Below, piece after piece: positions 15,854 to 24,590 of a DNA stretch of 43,301 nt. Positions within the stretch are counted from its first letter, which is position 1. Each line of letters opens with the position of its first letter. The DNA lies in assembly GCA_012518265.1 (NCBI GenBank), contig JAAYST010000084.1, positions 1-43,301 of the forward strand, written 5' to 3'. A program made the position numbers and the translations under genes. The notes below the pieces were generated by a model. The model saw nothing but the letters and a program-made list of their open reading frames with translations, searched no databases and was not told the origin of the DNA. This stretch comes from Candidatus Methanofrustulum fimipullorum. Lineage in GTDB: Archaea > Halobacteriota > Methanosarcinia > Methanosarcinales > Methanosarcinaceae.

Positions 15854-17602
15854 ATGGACAAGTGCAAAATGGTTTTTAAAAAATTTTTAAGCTATTACAA
15901 ACCGTACAAATCAATGCTTTTTCTGGACATATTTTGTGCTTTGCTTATAAGTTTAATCGATTTGAGTTATCCTCAAATTTTACGGTTTTTAACACAAAAA
16001 GTTTATGTAAAAGAAACGGAATTCGTTTTAAGTGTTCTTCCTTATGTAATAGTCGTCCTTTTGATAATGTATTCCGTAAGGGCGCTGTCTCGGTATTATG
16101 TTACATCTTACGGCCATATTATGGGCGCAAAAATGGAATCCGATATGCGCCGAGATCTTTTTGAACAATATCAAAGGCTTTCTTTTTCATATTACGATAA
16201 AAACAAAACGGGAGACATGATGTCTCGAATTTCGGCCGATCTTTTTGATATTTCGGAATTGGCGCACCACGGCCCGGAAAATATAATATTGTCCCTTTTA
16301 ACAATTTCCGGCTCATTTATATTACTTATGTTCATAAACATTCCGATGACCGTTATTTTGTTTTTGATAACTTGTGTTTTAATAATTTTCAGCCTTCGGC
16401 AGCAAAAAAAGATGCGTGCCGTATTCATGGACAACAGAAGAAAAATATCCGATATAAATTCAAGTGTTCAAGACAGTCTTGAAGGAATTCGTGTAGTTAA
16501 AACGTTTGCAAACGAATCTATTGAAATGGAAAAGTTCGAAAAATCAAATAGGGCGTTTTTAGATTCGAAAAAGAGCAGTTATTACGCAATGGGAACTTTT
16601 CATTCAGGAAACAATTTTTTACAAGGAATGCTTTACTCTTCCGTTTTAATAAGTGGTGGTTATTTTATTGCAACAGGAAGCCTCGCACCGTACGAACTTG
16701 CGTTTTATGCATTATACATTTCTATTTTTATAAATCCGATAGAAGTTTTAGTAAATTTTACGGAATCGTTTCAAAAAGGATTTGCCGGTTTTAAGCGTTT
16801 TTACAATATAATGCAGCTTCATCCCGACATTAAAGAGTCTAAAGATGCAATCGTATTAAAAGATGTAAAAGGCGAAATATTTTACAACAACGTTTCATTT
16901 TCTTACGAAAATGAAACTAAAGTTTTAAACGACTTAAACATTTCAATTTCTCCCGGAGAAAAAGTAGCTTTAGTCGGTCCCAGCGGTTCCGGAAAATCCA
17001 CGATTTGTTCTCTTCTTCCCAGATTTTACGATGTAAATTCCGGCTACATTACAATCGACGGAAAAGATATAAGATGTTTTACTCTTTCGTCACTTAGAAA
17101 ATCGATTGGAATCGTTCAGCAGGATATTTATTTGTTTTCCGGTTCGATTAAAATGAATATCGCTTACGGAAAACCGGACGCAACTGACGAAGAAATAACA
17201 AAAGCTGCAAAAAATGCAGGGATACACGATTTTATAATTTCTCTTCCCGACGGCTACGAAACATTTGTAGGCGAGCGCGGAACCCGGCTTTCAGGCGGTC
17301 AAAAACAAAGAATTTCAATTGCTCGCGTTTTCTTAAAAAATCCTCCGATTTTAATTCTCGACGAAGCAACTTCGTCCCTTGATAACGAAAGCGAACGACA
17401 CGTTCAAAATTCACTTAACAATCTTTCCAAAAACAGAACAACAATAGTAATCGCACACCGACTTTCAACAATAAGAAACGCAGACAAAATATTAGTCTTA
17501 ACAGATGAAGGAATTGAAGAATCGGGCTCACACGAAGAATTGCTTAAAAAAGACGGACTTTATGCAAAATACTACAACATGCAATTCGAAGTCGGAAGCT
17601 AA
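15854..17602 (+). CDS. ABC exporter, fused membrane and ATP-binding domains (MsbA/MDR-like)
   Basis: A 582-residue half-transporter. Residues about 1-320 hold six membrane helices of the type I exporter fold, and 340-582 the nucleotide-binding domain. Walker A is GPSGSGKST at 375-383, the Q-loop IVQQDIYLF follows, the signature LSGGQ is at 479-483, and Walker B ends in D503-E504. The H-loop is IVIAHRLST. It would work as a homodimer exporting a lipid, drug or peptide; the substrate cannot be told. The ATG at 15854 lacks a clear ribosome-binding site. It lies 100 bp downstream of mtrH in the same direction, but the T-rich spacer makes co-transcription uncertain. Stop is TAA. Confidence 0.9.
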   Translation: MDKCKMVFKKFLSYYKPYKSMLFLDIFCALLISLIDLSYPQILRFLTQKVYVKETEFVLSVLPYVIVVLLIMYSVRALSRYYVTSYGHIMGAKMESDMRRDLFEQYQRLSFSYYDKNKTGDMMSRISADLFDISELAHHGPENIILSLLTISGSFILLMFINIPMTVILFLITCVLIIFSLRQQKKMRAVFMDNRRKISDINSSVQDSLEGIRVVKTFANESIEMEKFEKSNRAFLDSKKSSYYAMGTFHSGNNFLQGMLYSSVLISGGYFIATGSLAPYELAFYALYISIFINPIEVLVNFTESFQKGFAGFKRFYNIMQLHPDIKESKDAIVLKDVKGEIFYNNVSFSYENETKVLNDLNISISPGEKVALVGPSGSGKSTICSLLPRFYDVNSGYITIDGKDIRCFTLSSLRKSIGIVQQDIYLFSGSIKMNIAYGKPDATDEEITKAAKNAGIHDFIISLPDGYETFVGERGTRLSGGQKQRISIARVFLKNPPILILDEATSSLDNESERHVQNSLNNLSKNRTTIVIAHRLSTIRNADKILVLTDEGIEESGSHEELLKKDGLYAKYYNMQFEVGS

Positions 17603-17652
17603 ATAGTTTTTACAAACTCTATAAAATACGAAAATGGTTTGAAAAACATATT

Positions 17653-17677
17653 AAATAAGCACCTTCGGTGCTTATTT
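17653..17677. terminator. Bidirectional terminator between the ABC exporter and DUF89 genes
   Basis: An 11-bp perfect inverted repeat (AAATAAGCACC, TTC loop) between convergent genes, with T-rich flanks on the plus side. It can serve both strands. Confidence 0.65.
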
Positions 17678-17685
17678 TCATGTTT

Positions 17686-18693
17686 TTATTCATATAATTT
17701 TGCAACAGATTTATTTAAAGGAACATCTATCGATTCTGCAATCGATTTACATTTTGTTCGAAGCATATATACAATCGGCATAAAGTCTTCATCTGACAAC
17801 GATTCGTAATTTGCCATTCCTTTGCTTATTATAAGACTTGCCGATTTCATCGCATCTATCGTTTCTTTGGGTGATTCGATAAGGCTTATTCCAATGAAAT
17901 CAGTTCCGGTCGTTAGCACTTTGTTTGCATATTCGTCCAATTTTAAAAGTTTTACGTCTTCCATTGTTGCATCTGTTAAAATCGGTTTTCCTCGAACTAC
18001 AAGGGTTACATTTCCGCCTAATTTTCGAATGATTTTTATAAATTCTCTGTCAAATACGATTTCTCCGCAGTTGTCTGCCAAGTAAACAACATTTTGAAGC
18101 ATTTCATATATTTTTTCAGTATCGTCGACAAAAAATCCTTCATTGAAATAATTTAAGAATTCTTTTTTAAAATGTTCGTCCGATGCATTTTGACCCGCAA
18201 TTCCGAAATCAAAATAATTTCCTATAACGGAAATAAGAGCCGCTCTTCTGAAAATTTCTTTTTTTGAATAGGAGGAATTTTCAAAATTCGCCGTTTCATA
18301 TTCTGTTTCATATTCCGTTTCTTTTTTCGTTCCGTCTTTTTTTATTTTGTCTTTATTTATTTTGTCTTTATTTATTTTGTCTTTATTTATTTTGTCTTTA
18401 TTTATTTTTCCGTAAATCAGTTCTTTTGCAAAAGGTAAAATTTCGAGTGCAGTCTCGTTATTTTTTTGTTTAACGAATTTATACGGATCCGGATTGTTTA
18501 AAATTTCATAGCATTTTCTGTGAACCGGTGTTGAACATTCGGTTGAAGTTTCTGCGGGGTTGTAAGTTTCGTTTAAAACGGAGATGCATTCTTTCATAAC
18601 TTTATTGGTCAATTCCAAATCGGCATCCACAAGTTTACATTGAAAGTGGACTCGTTCCAAAAGGCAATATGTACATCTTGGCGACATTTTCAT
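17686..18693 (-). CDS. DUF89 family protein (damage-control phosphatase, ARMT1-like)
   Basis: A 335-residue protein with the N-terminal CTYCLLERV motif and the C-terminal phosphatase core. Seen are YLADNCGEIVFDREFIKIIR (about 207-226), LVVRGKPILTDAT, LTTGTDFIGISL and IISKGMANYESLSD. DUF89 enzymes are metal-dependent phosphatases that act on damaged or side-product phosphometabolites, and the Asp/Asn residues of these motifs bind the metal. An internal tandem insertion (KINKD units, four copies of a 15-nt repeat at about 18351-18410) plus charged flanks interrupts the helical N-terminal half. It probably loops out of the fold. The start ATG 18693 follows GTGAT at good spacing. Stop is TAA. Confidence 0.85.
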   Translation of the reverse strand: MKMSPRCTYCLLERVHFQCKLVDADLELTNKVMKECISVLNETYNPAETSTECSTPVHRKCYEILNNPDPYKFVKQKNNETALEILPFAKELIYGKINKDKINKDKINKDKINKDKIKKDGTKKETEYETEYETANFENSSYSKKEIFRRAALISVIGNYFDFGIAGQNASDEHFKKEFLNYFNEGFFVDDTEKIYEMLQNVVYLADNCGEIVFDREFIKIIRKLGGNVTLVVRGKPILTDATMEDVKLLKLDEYANKVLTTGTDFIGISLIESPKETIDAMKSASLIISKGMANYESLSDEDFMPIVYMLRTKCKSIAESIDVPLNKSVAKLYE

Positions 18694-18752
18694 AAAAAAT
18701 CACATCATAAAAACAAAGTTAAAGAATCATATTAAAATAACAAGTTTCAATA

Positions 18753-19799
18753 TCAATCAATAATAGGCGACCCGAATGTAAAATCGTCAAGCGATTTTAC
18801 AACTTCCCACGTTTTTTTGCAATCGCAATTTACGCGGTCCAAAACTTTTACATCTTGAGTTATCGAAAAGTCTCGAATCATATCGGCTACATCAAAGCTG
18901 CATTCTTTACAATTTCGGGGACCCCGTTTTGCTCCCGCTCCTACCGGGTCGGACATTATATACAAATCGGGATACTTTTGTTTTGCATATTTTAAAATTT
19001 CAACGGCGCTCCAAAGCCAAGGTGGTCTGAACTCGTTTCTTTCCCACATTTTTTCAACAAAAGTTTTGTTTTGAACATTGCATAAATTCATTGAAACTGT
19101 TTCAGCAAGATTATGCTCGCATATATCATCGATTGTCTTTTTCATATCTTCGATTGCTTCTCTTTCCGACAAAAACGGCGGTTTTAAAAGAAGATACGCT
19201 TTGTTGTAAAGGCCTGCTTTTTTTGCACATTTGCAGGCTCTTTTGAAAACTTCAAATGAAAATCCTTTGTTGATTGAATTTTTTCTGACAAAATCGTTTG
19301 ACGTTTCAAGTCCGTATGCAAATTCAAACGGTTTATCTTTCATGATTTCCGCACATTTGAGTGCTTTTTCATACGTTACAAATTCGGGTCTCGTTTCGGC
19401 AAGCACATAACTTACTTTTTCATTTTCATAAAGCCGATTTAAAATTTCATTTCTTGCATATTCCGATATTTCAGATTTGTCAAGAAAACTTCCCGATGTG
19501 AATATTTTAACCATAATTCTTTCTTTTTTATCGGCACGCGACATTGCAAAATCGAGCTGTTTTAATATATCTTCATCGGTCGGAATTTCGAAAGCGCTGT
19601 CGTAAACATAACCGCACATCGTGCATCCGCCCTGTTTTCCCCAATAGCAGCCGGAAGTTCTAAAAATAATCGTGAGCGTGTCGATTATATCGCCTCTTAT
19701 ATTATCTTTTCCGAACCACGATGCGGCCGGTTTGTCAAGTGGCTCTTTTTTAGGTCTGTGCAGTTTTCTAATGTTCAGAACTTCGCTGTTTAATGTCAT
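18753..19799 (-). CDS. raSEA: Archaeosine biosynthesis radical SAM protein RaSEA
   Basis: A 348-residue radical SAM enzyme. It carries RTSGCYWGKQGGCTMCGY with three cluster cysteines, then VKIFTSGSFLD, VLAETRPEFVT and FEFAYGLETSNDFVRKNSIN. These fit RaSEA, the partner of ArcS, which converts the lysine adduct of preQ0 at tRNA position 15 into archaeosine. Cysteines near the C terminus (NCKECS and NCDCKK) are also typical. I chose ATG 19799 (MTLNSEVLNIRKLHRPKKEP). The frame is open 47 codons further, but that part is basic, AT-rich and unlike the family. ArcS is not seen in the window. Stop is TGA. The spacer 19800-20125 holds divergent promoters and no gene that I can see. Confidence 0.83.
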   Translation of the reverse strand: MTLNSEVLNIRKLHRPKKEPLDKPAASWFGKDNIRGDIIDTLTIIFRTSGCYWGKQGGCTMCGYVYDSAFEIPTDEDILKQLDFAMSRADKKERIMVKIFTSGSFLDKSEISEYARNEILNRLYENEKVSYVLAETRPEFVTYEKALKCAEIMKDKPFEFAYGLETSNDFVRKNSINKGFSFEVFKRACKCAKKAGLYNKAYLLLKPPFLSEREAIEDMKKTIDDICEHNLAETVSMNLCNVQNKTFVEKMWERNEFRPPWLWSAVEILKYAKQKYPDLYIMSDPVGAGAKRGPRNCKECSFDVADMIRDFSITQDVKVLDRVNCDCKKTWEVVKSLDDFTFGSPIID

Positions 19800-20125
19800 G
19801 AATTTCAATCCCGATCTTTCTTTTTTTCTCTTATTCCTCTTTAGGATAAAACGAAAAAATAAAACACCAAAATTACAAAACTTCCGTAATTTCAGAATTA
19901 GAATAGTTTTATTACGTTTATAAGTTTTCCTTAAAAGCATTAAAATTAAGAATACTGAATCGAAACTAATAAAATATATAATAATTTAATTATTATTCGC
20001 ACTCTTTACACATTTCATATATTTTTACGACATCATCGTATGGTTTTTCATATATTGTAGCTTATATATATAACTTCTTATATTTTTTTTATATTGTCAT
20101 AATTTCTCGTTTTTATTATTTTTTT

Positions 20126-21226
20126 ATGAAAGCATTAAAATTATATGTTAATTATTCCTTTTTATCTCACATGGCGCTTGATAAAACTTTTGAAAAGAAA
20201 ATGTCGTCAGACAAAGACGGAATTCGCTTTGCAACGCCTGAGCCGATTGCAAAACACAGAGCATCAAGGCTCAAATGCAAAACGATTGCCGATATCAGTT
20301 GCGGAATCGGAGGTCAGACGATTTATTTTGCAAAAACGTGCGAGCACGTTTTTGCAGTCGAAATTGATCCTGTGAAAATAAAACATGCAAAAAAGAATTG
20401 CAGAAAACACGGTGTTTCAAATGTAACATTTATTTGCGGTGACGCTTTAAGCCCTGAAGTTCTTTCTCAAATTCCAAAAGTAGATGTCGTTTTTTCCGAC
20501 CCTGCAAGACCGGCTGAAGAAGACGTACGAAAAATGGATTCGTTAAACCCGGGAATTCCGGAAGTAATGAATGCCTACAAAGAAAAAACAGGTTCATTTG
20601 CATTCGAAGCACCTCCTCAAATGCCGCCTGACAGAATAAATTTCAACTGTGAAAAAGAATACATATCTTTAAACGGAAAATTAAACAGATTGACACTTTA
20701 CTTCGGAGATTTGAAAAAATATGACAGAATTGCAGTTTCGCTTCCGTCCGGAAACGCAATCGTTTCAAACCCCGACAGCACAAAAGTTCCACCGTTAATT
20801 ATGACCGATACCGTTTCATACAATGCGTTTGAACCGGACCCTGCAGTCGTTTCAGCCGATCTTCTACCCGAATTGGCACTCGATATGTTTATGGGAACCG
20901 GAGGCTATTTTAAAGTTTTTAAACCCGACAATAAAAGAACGCTTCTCACATCGGAACTTTTAATGTTTCACCCGCTAATTAAAAACAATTTCATCGTTTT
21001 AAGGACGATGCCTATTGGAAATGATGAGGAAATCACGGATCTTTCGGAATATTTGCAAAAAATAGATGCAGGAAAAGTAGTTTTAAGAGGTTCGATTGAT
21101 CCGAAAGATTATTGGACTTTCAGAAACAGACTCGAAGAAGGCCTTTCAGGCAAAAAAACAATTCATTTATTTTTCAAAGAAAAAGAAGCGATTATTTGTG
21201 AATTAATGGCTTTTGATAAAAGCTGA
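20126..21226 (+). CDS. Class I SAM-dependent methyltransferase with THUMP-like C-terminal domain
   Basis: A 366-residue protein. The SAM-binding motif reads TIADISCGIGGQTIYF at about 53-68, and the acidic loop AVEIDPVKIKHAKKN near 77-91. The catalytic-type motif VDVVFSDPARP is at about 120-130. After a divergent middle, the C-terminal part (GYFKVFKPDNKRTLLTSE onward) resembles the THUMP-like domain of putative RNA methyltransferases. The motif DPARP in place of DPPRG, together with this domain, suggests an RNA base methyltransferase of unknown target. It is not Trm1 or Trm5. The ATG at 20126 is about 60 nt after a TATA-like CTTATATATA (20061-20070); a second in-frame ATG lies at codon 16. Stop is TGA. 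Confidence 0.72.
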   Translation: MKALKLYVNYSFLSHMALDKTFEKKMSSDKDGIRFATPEPIAKHRASRLKCKTIADISCGIGGQTIYFAKTCEHVFAVEIDPVKIKHAKKNCRKHGVSNVTFICGDALSPEVLSQIPKVDVVFSDPARPAEEDVRKMDSLNPGIPEVMNAYKEKTGSFAFEAPPQMPPDRINFNCEKEYISLNGKLNRLTLYFGDLKKYDRIAVSLPSGNAIVSNPDSTKVPPLIMTDTVSYNAFEPDPAVVSADLLPELALDMFMGTGGYFKVFKPDNKRTLLTSELLMFHPLIKNNFIVLRTMPIGNDEEITDLSEYLQKIDAGKVVLRGSIDPKDYWTFRNRLEEGLSGKKTIHLFFKEKEAIICELMAFDKS

Positions 21227-21277
21227 TTGATTTGATATTTGATCTATATTTTTTTTGTAAATTAATAAATAAAAATT

Positions 21278-21299
21278 AAATTTACCTTCAGGTAAATTT
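21278..21299. terminator. Terminator between convergent methyltransferase and membrane protein genes
   Basis: A 9-bp inverted repeat (AAATTTACC, TTCA loop) followed by T-rich sequence on the plus strand and A-rich on the other side, between two convergent genes. Confidence 0.55.
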
Positions 21300-21304
21300 T
21301 ATTT

Positions 21305-22366
21305 TTATAAAATCTTTTTTACCGATTGTTTTATCAAATCTCTATTTTTAATTAAATATTCAATCAACCGATATATTATATATATTATTCCAACAACTAT
21401 TGCGGCAATAATAAACATTATTAAATAAGGAACTATAATATAATCAAACGGAGACGGAGGTAAATTAGGTATGTTCATAATGTTGTGTTCTATTAATTCG
21501 TCAATTTTTCTTCCCATTTCATAATAGAGTGAACTGTTATCTTTTAACGAACGATTTGCCGGATTACTTAAAAATATTGCCGCAAACGGTGAAATTATCA
21601 AAAACGGGAAAGAATAAATCAAGGCCCTTGATGAAACTGCTTTTCTGAAAAACAATTTATAAAATAAATAAAAAGGAAATCCTGCCAAAATAAACCCAAA
21701 AAGCGTATTATAAAACATATGATATATGTATTCAGGCCCTCCTTTATAATATTCGTTTCCAATAAATAATCCCGGCTGCTTTAATAACATAAATGTTAAA
21801 GCTATGGTTGAAATCAGCACTAAACAAATTATTCCCGCTCTTTTATTAATCTTTTCGGTTTTTATGCTTTTTAAGAAAACGGATCCGTTTATTATTGCGT
21901 AATATAAAAAACATGTTAAAGAAACTATGACTATTACCCCGATCGCCCAATTAAAAGCGGATTTGGGTATCCAAAACGGATTTAATTTATCCATGTCGAA
22001 GTTAAATACTATACTCAAAATCATGTAATTTATTATGAATAAAAATCCGTGAAATAGAACGGAAATTTTTGTATTGTTATCTTTAAAAATTTTGAAAAAC
22101 ATATAAACTATTGAAAACAATACGATGAAGTATAGGGAAATTACACTTATTATACCTATTAATAATAAAATTGCTATTATTAACAAAGAAGCATTAAAAC
22201 CGTCCAAATTTAATTCTTCAGGCAATTTAAATGCTGACAGAAATATAGGTAAATATAAAAACAAAATTATACATAAGATAAGAATTGAAAATTCAATAAT
22301 CGAAACCTTTTCATCTAATGATAATGATTTGAATTTTGATTTTAAATTGTTTAAATATGATAGCAT
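21305..22366 (-). CDS. Polytopic membrane protein of unknown function
   Basis: A 353-residue protein with about eight hydrophobic segments, among them SIIEFSILILCIILFLYLPI (near 22-42), GIICLVLISTIALTFMLL, and a C-terminal LIMFIIAAIVVGIIYIIYRL. Charged loops connect them and the last 20 residues are basic. I do not recognise a family. It lies between an RNA methyltransferase (convergent) and the frameshifted secreted protein, which is on the same strand 87 bp upstream. The two could form an accessory unit, but nothing in the sequence proves it. Start ATG 22366 follows AGTGG. Stop is TAA. Its Ile/Leu/Phe/Lys-rich composition is AT-driven. Confidence 0.6.
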   Translation of the reverse strand: MLSYLNNLKSKFKSLSLDEKVSIIEFSILILCIILFLYLPIFLSAFKLPEELNLDGFNASLLIIAILLLIGIISVISLYFIVLFSIVYMFFKIFKDNNTKISVLFHGFLFIINYMILSIVFNFDMDKLNPFWIPKSAFNWAIGVIVIVSLTCFLYYAIINGSVFLKSIKTEKINKRAGIICLVLISTIALTFMLLKQPGLFIGNEYYKGGPEYIYHMFYNTLFGFILAGFPFYLFYKLFFRKAVSSRALIYSFPFLIISPFAAIFLSNPANRSLKDNSSLYYEMGRKIDELIEHNIMNIPNLPPSPFDYIIVPYLIMFIIAAIVVGIIYIIYRLIEYLIKNRDLIKQSVKKIL

Positions 22367-22452
22367 AAAACCACTATTGTTCTAATTATATTTATATACA
22401 TTTATTTTTATTTTTTTATTATTTTTATTACATTACTTGTTCCGATTTTTAT

Positions 22453-22923
22453 TTAAATTGATTGCAAAAACATTTGTACATCAATTATATCTATTTCTCC
22501 ATTATTATCAAAATCAAATCCTAATATTATCATGTCTTGATCCGTTTTGTCACTAAATGGTCCTGTTCCTTCCGTGTACTGCAATAACATTATTACATCC
22601 GCTATACTGTATTCCGGTTTTGAATAATTAAACATTCCGTTCATATATTCTTGACCCTTTATCATTGTAAAGCCTACATATCCTGTAAGTAACGGGTCCG
22701 AATAATTATCATTATCCATGCAAATCCAAATCTTTTCCGAATAAGCTCTGGAATAATTTGCGAGATCATGCATGTCATTATATGGGTTTGTAATTTCTTT
22801 TTCTGTTTTTACCCTTTTAACATGTTTAGAAAAGTTATGACCTGTAACCCAATTATTTGAGACATAAGTTTCATACACACAATATATCAAATAATTCCTA
22901 TATAGATGCCTCATCAATAGCAT
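22453..22923 (-). CDS. C-terminal part of secreted phospholipase C-like protein, dockerin-like end (frame-shifted)
   Basis: This frame overlaps the end of the upstream one (22898-24331) and is shifted by +1. It has no plausible start of its own: the ATG at 22923 lies inside the upstream coding sequence without a ribosome-binding site. Its first residues continue the upstream zinc-phospholipase-like domain (YETYVSNNW). A domain of about 60 residues then follows, and the end is dockerin-like: KPEYSIADVIMLLQYTEG and GFDFDNNGEIDIIDVQMFL, the latter a calcium-loop pattern D-x-D-N-N-G-x-I-D-x-x-D. It therefore represents the C-terminal third of one interrupted gene, made either by +1 frameshifting or lost in a pseudogene. 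Stop is TAA. Confidence 0.62.
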   Translation of the reverse strand: MLLMRHLYRNYLIYCVYETYVSNNWVTGHNFSKHVKRVKTEKEITNPYNDMHDLANYSRAYSEKIWICMDNDNYSDPLLTGYVGFTMIKGQEYMNGMFNYSKPEYSIADVIMLLQYTEGTGPFSDKTDQDMIILGFDFDNNGEIDIIDVQMFLQSI

Positions 22924-24331
22924 TAATTACTTGTGCTATTGCATAATCTGTATGTAATGAATTTGAGATATCTGATATAAAATGAGAACAATAACCAAGG
23001 CTTTCAAAAGTTTTTTCCTTTTGTTTCGTTCTATCCGAATATTCCACTACTTCTGTTGCAGCACAATCACAATCTTTAGTTATAGTGCCTATAATAGGTA
23101 TTGTTATATTTATTGGACCACAATAATGGTAGATATTTCTAATTATTGGTCCAAGCCATGTATCCGGTACAGGTGCATGAATTGCAACTACATTTTGTTG
23201 TGACTCCGTAAAATTATTATATATTGCTGCATTTCTTGCCATATCATAATGTGCATTTGCTAACCACAATAATCCCGGGGTGCTATTTTCTTGTCTTATT
23301 TTTTCTTTTTGTTTCTTTTCAATTAATTCATTTTCAATTTTAGATATTGATGTGAATATTTCTTTATCACTGCTTGAAAACTCTTTTAAAAATTGTTGTT
23401 TATTTTCTATTGTGACAAAATTATTAATTCCTGATCTTACAAACTTTGCAGGATATTTTTCTCGTAGTTTTATAATATATTCTTTTTGTATCTTTTTTTC
23501 CGTTTCATTTTTATTCAAATTTATTGTATTCATTGCACGGTCGATATTATCTTCGGGGTACGGTACAATGTATTGGTATTCTATTCCTAAACTTTTCAGA
23601 TCATCGTCATAGAATGTGTATACCATCTCATCGACATAAAATTCATCATTTTCAAGTAACCACGCATGATATTCTGATATGATATCTAAGTTTTCATCAG
23701 TTACATAAACATCTCCGAGAATTTCTTTATTGTAATATTTTTCTTTAAGTTCATCTGCGACTTGTTTTCTCTTATATAACGGACTGTTAAGTTTATTTAA
23801 ATCATATATTGATTCAAACATTTTTGCATCCGACTCTGTAAAATTTTCGAGTAGTTCTTCTTTATTTTCAACAGAGATAAACGTTACAATTCCGACAGTT
23901 ACATATTTTGTCGGATATTTTTTTCTGAAGTCTTTCAAATATTCTTCTTGTTTGATTTTTTCTTTTTCATTCGGATTTATTTCAATTAAAGAATAAACTG
24001 TATCTTCTTCACCAGGTTCCAAGACAAATGTTTTTATATGAGGAATTAAAATTGAAATATCTTCGTCATAATAATAGTATTTGTCTTTTTCAACATCAAA
24101 AATTTCTCGATTTATTTCAGAATTTTCATCTATGAGTATTGAATGCATTGTTGAGTAAAGAAATAATGCATCATCTGATACATTAATGTCTTTAAGGTTT
24201 GGATTATTTTGATATATGTTTTTTATTTCGCTAGTTTCTTCGTTTCCTAATTCTTTTGAATATGCCGGAACTGATATTATTAATAAAATTAAAAAAATTA
24301 TTCCAACTTTATTTATTCGTTTTAATTTCAT
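22898..24331 (-). CDS. Secreted protein with duplicated N-terminal module and phospholipase C/P1 nuclease-like domain (N-terminal part of a frame-shifted gene)
   Basis: A 477-residue product with a signal peptide (VGIIFLILLIISVPAYSKE). Two related modules of about 130 residues follow. Compare KEYIIKLREKYPAKFVRSGI in the second with EEYLKDFRKKYPTKYVTVGI in the first. After them comes a zinc-dependent phospholipase C-like domain (ANAHYDMAR, VVAIHAP, SLGYCSHFISDISNSLHTDY). The conserved His and Asp residues suggest a metal site. The frame ends in TAG (22900-22898) after ATA. The domain continues in the +1 frame (see the 22453-22923 entry). ATG 24331 is preceded by AGGAG; a start 10 codons earlier is open but has no such site. 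A decayed IS3 element lies 260 bp upstream, and its genes look unlike the housekeeping neighbours, so transfer is possible. Confidence 0.65.
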   Translation of the reverse strand: MKLKRINKVGIIFLILLIISVPAYSKELGNEETSEIKNIYQNNPNLKDINVSDDALFLYSTMHSILIDENSEINREIFDVEKDKYYYYDEDISILIPHIKTFVLEPGEEDTVYSLIEINPNEKEKIKQEEYLKDFRKKYPTKYVTVGIVTFISVENKEELLENFTESDAKMFESIYDLNKLNSPLYKRKQVADELKEKYYNKEILGDVYVTDENLDIISEYHAWLLENDEFYVDEMVYTFYDDDLKSLGIEYQYIVPYPEDNIDRAMNTINLNKNETEKKIQKEYIIKLREKYPAKFVRSGINNFVTIENKQQFLKEFSSSDKEIFTSISKIENELIEKKQKEKIRQENSTPGLLWLANAHYDMARNAAIYNNFTESQQNVVAIHAPVPDTWLGPIIRNIYHYCGPINITIPIIGTITKDCDCAATEVVEYSDRTKQKEKTFESLGYCSHFISDISNSLHTDYAIAQVINAIDEASI

Positions 24332-24590
24332 TAATTTGTCTCCTGATATACTAATATTCATTCAAATATAATGAATATATTTTATTGTTCATTACTTCTG
24401 GATAATTTATTCTTAATAATTACCCAATATTTTATTATTCTTGTTACTATTATTTAATCATTTTAATAATTATATTATTATATTACTAGTATTATTTATA
24501 TTATAATTACTTCTGTAATGGCCTTAAAACCCAAAAACGGTAGTATAAAAAAATAAAAATACTGTATACTAATTAAAAGGTTTAAATACT

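Noticed and set aside
20126-21226. Trm1 or Trm5-type tRNA methyltransferase
   Set aside because: The SAM motifs are DISCGIGG and SDPARP, and the C-terminal half is THUMP-like; it lacks the NLP motif of Trm5 and the cysteine cluster of Trm1.
22898-22923. Pyrrolysine readthrough at the TAG of the secreted protein gene
   Set aside because: Reading through this TAG in frame adds only eight residues before TGA, whereas the +1 frame restores the domain; a frameshift explains it better.
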